Part shown: in pieces, positions 57,948 to 64,000 of the stretch
Layout of the letters: every line of letters begins with the position of its first letter
Position numbering within the stretch: the first letter of the stretch is position 1
Source of the DNA: Robertkochia sediminum
GTDB taxonomy: Bacteria > Bacteroidota > Bacteroidia > Flavobacteriales > Flavobacteriaceae
Direction: 5' to 3'
DNA: 64,000 bases
NCBI RefSeq assembly: GCF_016786255.1
Contig: NZ_JADMKT010000078.1
Coordinates: 303,829 to 367,828, forward strand
Position numbers and translations under genes: made by a program
The notes under the pieces: model-generated
Told to the model about the DNA's origin: nothing
The model's database searches: none
Seen by the model: the letters and a program-made list of their open reading frames with translations, nothing else

Positions 57948-58002
57948 AATGTTCAAGTTTAGGTGATTTAAAAAAGTTAGTTGGTTTTGTTATTGATCTA
58001 TT

Positions 58003-58923
58003 TTAAAGTGAAGCGAACTCCATAAGGAGCAACGCTAATTTTTCAGGCTGATCCCAGGTTAAAAAATGCCCTCCGTTATCTACGGTCATGAACCTGCTCT
58101 CATCATGAGGAAAGTTGCATTTAGCCTTTAGATCTTCAAGGGTCATATCAGGGTGCAAGATCTTATTCGGGATCAGGTAATCCTGTTTACCGTAAACTAC
58201 CCATACGGGCACTTCAATACTTTCAAACTTATCGGCAACCGGCTCGCTGAGCATGGCTTCCACATTTCGGCTTACGGTCTCCAGATAAGTTCGGTAAGCA
58301 TCCGGATCTGATTTTATAGCCATACGCTCCTTCAGCATAAACATCGCATCTTCAGGGAGTTTCCCCGCTGCGAAATTGATGTCGAAATTCTTGCGTATTT
58401 GTTCGTCGGGTAGCATGGACATCATTTCTGGCGTCATATATTGCATGAACCAGCTTTTCTCTTCTGCTGTAAAAGTCTCGATCCCGGCGGGAGCGATCAG
58501 GAAAAGTCCGTGAAGCCAGGCTTGAGATCGGGGGTCCATGGCGATGGTCATCGCTATTTGTCCACCCATAGAATGTCCGGCCAATACCACATCCTTATAT
58601 CCGCGCTGCCGAACAAACTCAATGATCAGTGCAGCATAATTTTCCATACCGGGGTCAAAACTACCCTGTTCACTATTTCCGTATCCGGGAAGGTCAATGA
58701 CCACAGTCTTATGTTGCTCACTAATGAGCTCCTCCATTTTTTTAAATCCACCGGAATTACTTCCTAGTCCGTGGATCATGAGCACAACCTTATCGCCTTC
58801 TCCTGACTCTCTGTAAAACATAGACACATCAGAAGATTCGGGAGCATATGCGCCGGACGCAATCGTTTGCGAAGAAATAAAATGAACAGGCATGAGCATG
58901 ATGAATAATATGAAGTACTTCAT
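58003..58923 (-). CDS. Exported alpha/beta hydrolase
   Basis: A 306-residue hydrolase with an N-terminal signal peptide (MKYFILFIMLMPVHFISSQ), so it acts in the periplasm or outside. The nucleophile is S118 in AGHSMGGQ, the oxyanion-hole region is MIHGLGSNSGG, the acid is the Asp of VYGKQDYLIP and the base is the His of DNGGHFLTWDQPEKLA. The cap between residues ~150 and 230 is helical. Candidate substrates are esters or lactones; no subfamily can be fixed. The gene is between the symporter and the TonB receptor (34 nt and 55 nt away), which suggests that it cleaves an ester on its way to the cytoplasm. Confidence 0.9.
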   Translation of the reverse strand: MKYFILFIMLMPVHFISSQTIASGAYAPESSDVSMFYRESGEGDKVVLMIHGLGSNSGGFKKMEELISEQHKTVVIDLPGYGNSEQGSFDPGMENYAALIIEFVRQRGYKDVVLAGHSMGGQIAMTIAMDPRSQAWLHGLFLIAPAGIETFTAEEKSWFMQYMTPEMMSMLPDEQIRKNFDINFAAGKLPEDAMFMLKERMAIKSDPDAYRTYLETVSRNVEAMLSEPVADKFESIEVPVWVVYGKQDYLIPNKILHPDMTLEDLKAKCNFPHDESRFMTVDNGGHFLTWDQPEKLALLLMEFASL

Positions 58924-58957
58924 TTGTTTTGTTTACTAATTAAGTTGATCTGTGTGG

Positions 58958-60487
58958 TTAATTGCTTCCCAGGGTTTGAGGTTTACTTACCACCTTTTTT
59001 CCCGCGGCAATACGGTCATAAAAAAAGATGACCGAAGCAACTGCAAAAGAACACATCAAGGACAAGGCCGAAGCTATAGCCGGATTCTTAGGACTTACAT
59101 CTTGCATATAGGGAGTAAGCTCCAGATAGTATACCGAATAATACACCAGTAAGGCGGTAAGTGTTCCCACTGTCGGGATGATCTTATTTTTGGTTTTAGT
59201 GAAGATCCCAAAGAACACCGGAACAAAGGCAGCACTAAAAAAAGCATATACCCCGTTTTGGGCGAAAATAGCAACACTCAGGTTGGGCGATACCAGCTGT
59301 TGGTACGACAAGAAAACTACCACAACAGCGATACAAACCGTGATCACCCTGTTTATCTTCATAGCCGAACTGTGCTCAGAATCTTTCCCTGTAAGTGGCA
59401 GGAACAGATCGTTAGTTAATGACGTAGGCAGGGATTGTATAAGTCCTTCAAGGGTAGACAGTCCTGCGGCAATGAGCCCGATGATAAGCAATAAACTAAT
59501 GTATCCGGGAAATCTGGCAATTACAAAAGCCGGAATGATCCCATCCATCTGAAGAAGCTCTCCTTCAAACATCAGGTCAGGGAAATAAGCCCTGGCGTAA
59601 AATCCAACAAATACAACAGAAAAGAATAGTATTAAAAGGAGGATAGAATACAACAGGAACCGATTTACCTCGCTGTCTTTTTTAAGCATTAGTGATTTGG
59701 TCAATATATGGGGCTGACAAACGATTGCGATCCCGATCACCGCGTTGCAAACCACTACTTCGAAGAAATCGCGAAACAACGGACTAGTCTTATTGAAGGG
59801 TTCTACCAATTGCGGATCTATTCCTTTTAACTGAGAAAAAAGATCCTCACCACCACCTGAAAAAATAGTATGAGCCCCCGAATACAGCAAGATCCCGGCA
59901 ACGATCACCATAACGACCGCCTGTGCAGAATTCGTGTATACAAGAGAATTTGCCCCACCAAACATAATATAGGTGAACACCACAATAACAAGACCGATAA
60001 GAACATAGAGCTCTTGAACATCTATCGCTTTTGAGATCACTTTGGTGATCCCCACACATATAAGTACGATGAAGGCAATGAGCAAAATGCTCAAAGCACC
60101 AAATAACTTTTGAAGAAATGAAGAGTCAAATCGTTTACCTACCCAGTCGGCAATACTGAGTGATCCAACATTTACACCATATTTCCTGAATCGCTTCATT
60201 AAAAAGACCAGAGCTATAAAGATCGCAAGAGGCATAACCACCCCAAAAGCGAGATAAGCCCCCATACCATATAATGAAATAAAACCCGGATTAATAATAA
60301 AGGTAGCCGCACTGGTAAGCGATGATGCCAGAGCAAGAGCAACCATTAAAGGACTGAAACTCAGACTCCCAACAGCATAAGATTTTAAATTGTCTGCAGT
60401 TGTCCTTGACTTTAAGACCATTCCGATCATTAAAAGCACGAACACTGCCAAAGCCACCATAGTAAGTCCGGGAGAAAGCTGATTCAT
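58958..60487 (-). CDS. Sodium:solute symporter (SSS family)
   Basis: A 509-residue inner-membrane carrier of the SSS family with 13 predicted helices. Typical are an N-terminal outside helix (MNQLSPGLTMVALAVFVLLMIGMV), GSLSFSPLMVALALASSLTSAATFIINPGFISLYGMGAYLAFG in helices 2-3, with the unwound Ser/Thr sodium-site region, and the GLIAAGLSTLEGLIQSLPTSLTNDLF motif in helix 8. Members import proline, acetate, monocarboxylates, sugars or pantothenate with Na+. In this cluster a carboxylate that is later activated by the acyl-CoA synthetase is a plausible cargo, but this is inference from context. The gene heads the minus-strand operon. Confidence 0.9.
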   Translation of the reverse strand: MNQLSPGLTMVALAVFVLLMIGMVLKSRTTADNLKSYAVGSLSFSPLMVALALASSLTSAATFIINPGFISLYGMGAYLAFGVVMPLAIFIALVFLMKRFRKYGVNVGSLSIADWVGKRFDSSFLQKLFGALSILLIAFIVLICVGITKVISKAIDVQELYVLIGLVIVVFTYIMFGGANSLVYTNSAQAVVMVIVAGILLYSGAHTIFSGGGEDLFSQLKGIDPQLVEPFNKTSPLFRDFFEVVVCNAVIGIAIVCQPHILTKSLMLKKDSEVNRFLLYSILLLILFFSVVFVGFYARAYFPDLMFEGELLQMDGIIPAFVIARFPGYISLLLIIGLIAAGLSTLEGLIQSLPTSLTNDLFLPLTGKDSEHSSAMKINRVITVCIAVVVVFLSYQQLVSPNLSVAIFAQNGVYAFFSAAFVPVFFGIFTKTKNKIIPTVGTLTALLVYYSVYYLELTPYMQDVSPKNPAIASALSLMCSFAVASVIFFYDRIAAGKKVVSKPQTLGSN

Positions 60488-60722
60488 AGTATAAATTCTG
60501 CAATTTTATAATAAACTCGTTATAGCATTCTTAATAGGGATGCCATCTTTTTCATAATTTGATGGCTAATATTAATTATTATTACACCAGCTGCAAGAAA
60601 ATATATCTAAAATAATAGGGGTGGACTTTTTTTTAATGATTGCTACTTAATTTCAAAAAATGCTAACAAATTAACAGGAAAACCTCATTATTCATGCATA
60701 TATTTTTACTGAAGAAGAAAAA

Positions 60723-60734
60723 TCAAACGTTTGA
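60723..60734. promoter_or_regulatory. Perfect palindrome TCAAACGTTTGA, LacI-type operator candidate
   Basis: The core CAAACGTTTG equals that of the PurR operator and is typical of LacI/GalR-family sites with a central CpG. It lies midway between two divergent transcription units. No LacI-type gene is in the window. Confidence 0.45.
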
Positions 60735-60881
60735 ACAGCAGCAAAACACAAAAGTCCACAATAGTAAAAACCAATGCTAACTTCTATCCTACAGCACTTT
60801 ACAATATTTTCTGCATTATTTATCAGATAAGTCAATATTTGTTATATTTATTTGCTCATGATTTCACGGTTCTTTTATAAA

Positions 60882-60889
60882 TAGATTTG
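60882..60889 (+). promoter_or_regulatory. -7 promoter element of the SDR-464-aa operon
   Basis: TAGATTTG, exact TAnnTTTG match, 16 nt before the ATG, so the leader would be about 12 nt. No TTG at -33 within 23 nt; TTTG at 60851-60854 is 27 nt away. Confidence 0.5.
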
Positions 60890-60905
60890 AAAAAAAATCT
60901 TACAT

Positions 60906-61643
60906 ATGTCTCAATTCAACAACAAAGTCATTATTATAACCGGTGGAGCAAACGGTATCGGAAAGTCCACTGCAGAGCTGTTCTTAAGCCGAGGAGGTAC
61001 TGTGATCTGCTGGGATATAAACGAAGCACAAGGTGCTGCGCTTCTCGAAGAACACAAGGGAGCCGATCTGGAATTCCAAAAAGTCAACGTTACCGATCGC
61101 AATTCTGTTTCTGAAGCAGTAGATAAAGTGATCGCTAAGCACGGTAAGATCGATGTTCTGATCAATAATGCCGGGATCACCAAGGATGCGACCCTGAAGA
61201 AAATGACCCCGGAACAATGGCAACAGGTTATTGATGTTAACCTTACCGGAGTATTTAACTGCACCCAATTGGTATCGGCTCATATGGTCGAGGCAGGCTC
61301 AGGAGCGATCCTGAATGCTGCATCTGTGGTTGGCCTCTACGGAAACTTCGGTCAAACTAATTATGTAGCCACAAAGTCAGGGGTTATCGGGATGACCAAA
61401 GTTTGGGCACGTGAGTTAGGACGAAAGGGCATCAGAGTAAATGCTGTAGCGCCAGGATTTATTGCTACCGAAATGGTTACTACCATTCCTGAAAAAGTGA
61501 TACAGGACCTGGAAGGTAAAACGCCGCTGGGATGCCTGGGACATCCTGAAGACATAGCCATGGCCTACGCATTCCTGGCTTCTGATGATGCTAAATTTAT
61601 TACAGGAACAACCTTAAGCGTAGATGGTGGATTAGTAATGTAA
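60906..61643 (+). CDS. SDR-family oxidoreductase, FabG-like
   Basis: A 245-residue short-chain dehydrogenase close to 3-oxoacyl-ACP reductases. The coenzyme motif is TGGANGIGKSTA, NNAG is at about residues 86-89, and the catalytic S-Y-K triad uses the Ser of ILNAASVVG with Y153 and K157 (NYVATKSGV). C-terminal FITGTTLSVDGGLVM is typical of FabG. It could reduce a 3-oxoacyl thioester or a related ketone. The usual fab genes are not nearby, and it shares its position with the acyl cluster, so it is likely a dedicated reductase and not the housekeeping FabG. Its stop shares one base with the next gene's ATG. Confidence 0.9.
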   Translation: MSQFNNKVIIITGGANGIGKSTAELFLSRGGTVICWDINEAQGAALLEEHKGADLEFQKVNVTDRNSVSEAVDKVIAKHGKIDVLINNAGITKDATLKKMTPEQWQQVIDVNLTGVFNCTQLVSAHMVEAGSGAILNAASVVGLYGNFGQTNYVATKSGVIGMTKVWARELGRKGIRVNAVAPGFIATEMVTTIPEKVIQDLEGKTPLGCLGHPEDIAMAYAFLASDDAKFITGTTLSVDGGLVM

Positions 61644-63037
61644 TGAAATTAAAGAAGTTCATAGCATATACCGACACGCTTTTACCCCATGAAGTAAGCT
61701 TACTGAATGGTAGAAAGCAGTTTCGTGATAAAGACCGTCTTGATATTTTCGAGACGGTCTATCACAATATCCACTCCGGTGGATTTCAACGGGATTACAG
61801 CACTACGATAAATAAAAGGAAGTACTCCCACCTTATGCATTGGATGCAAACCAATCTGGAGGAAACAGACACCGACCTGTTCTACCAAAGACTTAATGAT
61901 TTGGATACCCGGATAAAATCGGACGTGATCGACACCGATGAAGAAAAAGAACTTCTCAAACTCATTACCGATTACCAACCCCATCACTTTCACTTTATTC
62001 GCTTTTATGAAGTTGTAAAAAGCTACCTTACTTTTTTGCTGGTTCGCGTTCGTATGAATGATTATCAGATGATCAACAATTTTATCCATATGTACCAGGA
62101 TGAGTACACCCGCAGCAAAGAGCTTCACAACAGGATCACCCAGGCCACTTCTGACATTGTAGAAGATTATTACAAGAATACACTTACCGATAAATCGTCC
62201 AGATGGTTGCCATGGTTGCAAAAGAACATGGAAGACAAGAGCCTGGATGGCCTTAACCGTTACCAATCGCTTGTATTACTTACCTATCTGGCCATCATGG
62301 ACCAGCGGTTCATACAAAATACCTTACAGTATTATGGCGATATAGAAGAAGATATTGTAAACGGCGCTTATTACTCCCGGAAATTGCTCATTAATTACTA
62401 CGGGAATAAGCAGCTCCTACTTATGAAACTTCATAAACACGATCTGGCGCTACACTTTGGAGAGCTTTCCATCAAACAGGACGGACCGGATTATATCATG
62501 TATCTGAATAACTACAGCTATAACCTTATGAAGTTGGGGCGACCAGAGAAGGCTTTGAAATTGCTGCAAGAAGCACTCCCCTACGCACGAAACACCTCGA
62601 ATCGCTATAACCGCACCCTGTTCATTTCGTCTCTTATAAGATGTTATAACCATAATAAGGAATACGAAAAAGCATATAGCTACGCTGCCAATCAGCTTGA
62701 CCTTTACGAAAAAGATATTCTGGAATACAACTGGACCAAGTTCTTCCGGAATTATATAGAGTCTCTTATCTATGCCGGGAAATATGCCACGGTTAAAAAA
62801 CTGATCAAGAAATACAAGATCCTGGAAAAGGAACACCTCATGCTCTCGCAATTCTCAGGTTATCCTTATTTCAAATGGTTTTACAAACTCACCTTGTACA
62901 AGGAAGGGCAGCTTACCGAGAAGAAATTTAAAGACCAGATCGATCGGGAAATGGAGTCACTTAAAAGCTCCCATCGCACACCACCTTCAGAAAGCATCCT
63001 GAAATTATTTGAAACCGCCATTTACGAGCTGGTTTAA
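61643..63037 (+). CDS. Unrecognised 464-residue helical protein coupled to the SDR gene
   Basis: I do not recognise this protein. It is cytosolic, without signal or membrane segments, almost entirely helical, and rich in Tyr, Leu and Lys. From about residue 290 to 400 it contains TPR-like pairs (LGRPEKALKLLQEALPYA, KEYEKAYSYAANQLDLYEKD, GKYATVKKLIKKYKILEKE). The N-terminal half (FETVYHNIHSGGFQRDYSTTI, then HLMHWMQTNL) has no familiar motif and no catalytic signature. Its ATG overlaps the SDR stop by one base (TAATG), so the two proteins are made together. It may be a scaffold or regulator for the acyl-processing enzymes. Codon usage resembles its neighbours, giving no sign of recent transfer. 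Confidence 0.7.
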   Translation: MKLKKFIAYTDTLLPHEVSLLNGRKQFRDKDRLDIFETVYHNIHSGGFQRDYSTTINKRKYSHLMHWMQTNLEETDTDLFYQRLNDLDTRIKSDVIDTDEEKELLKLITDYQPHHFHFIRFYEVVKSYLTFLLVRVRMNDYQMINNFIHMYQDEYTRSKELHNRITQATSDIVEDYYKNTLTDKSSRWLPWLQKNMEDKSLDGLNRYQSLVLLTYLAIMDQRFIQNTLQYYGDIEEDIVNGAYYSRKLLINYYGNKQLLLMKLHKHDLALHFGELSIKQDGPDYIMYLNNYSYNLMKLGRPEKALKLLQEALPYARNTSNRYNRTLFISSLIRCYNHNKEYEKAYSYAANQLDLYEKDILEYNWTKFFRNYIESLIYAGKYATVKKLIKKYKILEKEHLMLSQFSGYPYFKWFYKLTLYKEGQLTEKKFKDQIDREMESLKSSHRTPPSESILKLFETAIYELV

Positions 63038-63152
63038 CAAGCCAATTCTATATCCTCAGGTCGAAGGATAAGGAGTCTGCCTCCATGAAACCTTTGTTTC
63101 AAGGTAATTTTAAGTAACTTAAGGACATCGTTCACCATAAACCATTTGTCTT

Positions 63153-63686
63153 ATGAAAATACTCGCCTTTGCAGGAAGTAATTCTTCTACTTCCATCAAT
63201 TTTCAATTGGTAAAATATACCGTTTCCCTTCTAAAGGACCACGATATTCAATTGTACGACATGGCCGGAATGCCATTCCCTATGTATAGTGCCGACACCG
63301 AAAAGGAGGCCGGATTTAAAAATTCACTCCGTGAATTCCGCGAAGAGATCAGAAAAGCCGACCGCATAGTCTTATCCGTAAACGAGCACAATGGTGGGCC
63401 GTCGGCCTATTTTAAGAATTTCCTGGATTGGCTCTCGCGCCTGGACCGTGAGTTTATGGCCGGAAAGTCTGTATACTTAATGAGTACCTCCCCGGGGCGT
63501 GGTGGTGCCGAAAGTTCCCGTAATTATGTAGAGATCGCTCTTAAGCACGCGGGTGGAAACGTAGCAGAAACCTTTTCCCTGCCATCTTTTAACCATACGT
63601 TCGACAAGGAGCAGCAGGTAATTTCAGACGAAGCTTTAAACAAAGAACACAGCGAGAAACTGGAAAGTTTTATGAAGGGGGAGTAA
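63153..63686 (+). CDS. NAD(P)H-dependent FMN reductase
   Basis: A 177-residue flavodoxin-like reductase of the NADPH-dependent FMN reductase family. The FMN phosphate loop is AGSNSSTSINFQLV (residues 7-20), and the family motif ending with the loop VLSVNEHNGGPSAYFKNFLDWLSR, with E-H-N-G-G-P in place of the usual PEYNGSxPG-type sequence, is recognisable. A second flavin contact is in MSTSPGRGGAESSRNYVE. Such enzymes reduce flavins, quinones, azo compounds or chromate. It is separated from the 464-residue gene by 115 nt without an evident terminator. The role in the cell is not fixed by the sequence. Confidence 0.87.
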   Translation: MKILAFAGSNSSTSINFQLVKYTVSLLKDHDIQLYDMAGMPFPMYSADTEKEAGFKNSLREFREEIRKADRIVLSVNEHNGGPSAYFKNFLDWLSRLDREFMAGKSVYLMSTSPGRGGAESSRNYVEIALKHAGGNVAETFSLPSFNHTFDKEQQVISDEALNKEHSEKLESFMKGE

Positions 63687-63702
63687 TCGGGACCTTGGGG
63701 CT

Positions 63703-64000
63703 ATAACCAAGCCGTCAGCGCTCGCAATACCGAAACCTTCCCCTGGATCAGGGGGAGGAGATCGTTTTTTAGTAATAAGATGTTGATGTTTGAACAAACC
63801 ACACCGTCAGTGCCATGCACTGACACCCCTCCTTGGGAAGGAGAGGGTAGCTCTGTTTTTATAGTGAGCCTTTGGGTCAATTTTAAATACCCCTTCCGTC
63901 AGCGTCGGAAGCGCTGACACCTTCCCCTGGCAGGGGAAGAGGATCGTTCGATAATTACACAGACGTTGAATTTGAGGAGAACCACCCCGCCTACACCAGG
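63703..64000. repeat. Array of degenerate intergenic repeats (GTCAGCGC...CTGACACC type)
   Basis: At least three related units lie at about 63703-63770, 63797-63860 and 63890-63950, and a fourth begins at 63981 and is cut by the window end. Each unit has a short dyad (CCGTCAGTGC...GCACTGAC at 63804-63824; CGTCAGCG...CGCTGACA at 63897-63918) followed by a CCCCT-rich, imperfect stem with G/A-rich arms (CCTTCCCCTGG...CAGGGGAAGAGG in units 1 and 3, CCCCTCCTTGGGAAGGAGAGGG in unit 2) and then a GATCG or AGCTC step. They do not encode protein. They resemble dispersed intergenic repeats seen in Bacteroidota genomes. Confidence 0.65.

Larger units (their letters stand above)
60488..60905. promoter_or_regulatory. 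Divergent control region of the acyl cluster
   Basis: This 418-bp AT-rich interval separates the symporter gene (minus) from the SDR gene (plus) and holds no gene. It contains a perfect 12-bp palindrome (60723-60734) and a -7 element for the SDR gene (60882-60889). I see no equally clear promoter for the minus-strand operon. Confidence 0.55.

Overview
The window is a 64 kb piece of a Flavobacteriaceae (Bacteroidota) chromosome, probably a marine or environmental strain. The assignment rests on the SusC/SusD pair, three further TonB-dependent receptor/partner systems, the type IX secretion protein PorD next to coaBC and rpoZ, an RprX/RprY-type two-component pair, monomeric isocitrate dehydrogenase, and intergenic TAnnTTTG promoter elements typical of the Bacteroidota primary sigma factor. 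Gene density is high, there is no insertion sequence, prophage, CRISPR array or tRNA that I can see, and almost all genes are housekeeping or conserved family members.

Layout. 1-7 kb: end of an OxyR-like regulator, a PBP4-type carboxypeptidase, AIM24 and DUF4442 proteins, then a DUF4870 gene and a padR-pspC-headGIN operon. 7-14 kb: a SusC/SusD pair and the RprY/RprX-like two-component system. 14-24 kb: a long minus-strand housekeeping run (coaE, ybbR-like, glycosyltransferase, fabI, recN, porD, coaBC, rpoZ, bamD, dapA, DUF6913). 24-34 kb: a 5'-nucleotidase split over two genes, ligA, a LOG-family gene, prmC, a GNAT gene, and on the plus strand ribD, a HAD phosphatase, an EamA transporter and a YigZ gene. 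34-40 kb: dnaA with a low-molecular-weight phosphatase and an RsmI-like methyltransferase, then a secreted muralytic-like protein and the dapF-GNAT-mltG operon. 40-49 kb: Deg-type protease, long GAPDH, a coiled-coil membrane protein, trmD, rplS, a 340-nt gene-free but structured interval, and icd. 49-52 kb: TonB receptor with DUF4249 lipoprotein, a small membrane protein and a decayed glycerate kinase.

52.8-63.7 kb is the most distinctive region. Five minus-strand genes (Na+/solute symporter, secreted alpha/beta hydrolase, TonB-dependent receptor, KAS III-like protein, acyl-CoA synthetase) face a plus-strand SDR reductase that is translationally coupled to an unrecognised 464-residue helical protein. 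Together they could import, hydrolyse, activate and process an acyl or carboxylic compound. The KAS III-like protein keeps its cysteine but has lost the catalytic His and Asn, so it is unlikely to be an ordinary condensing enzyme. A LacI-type palindrome lies in the divergent control region.

The best candidates for something undescribed are this acyl-processing cluster, the structured putative RNA between rplS and icd, and a set of genes (ribD, the rprX-like kinase, bamD) whose -7 promoter element ends only 4-5 nt before the start codon, which predicts leaderless mRNAs.
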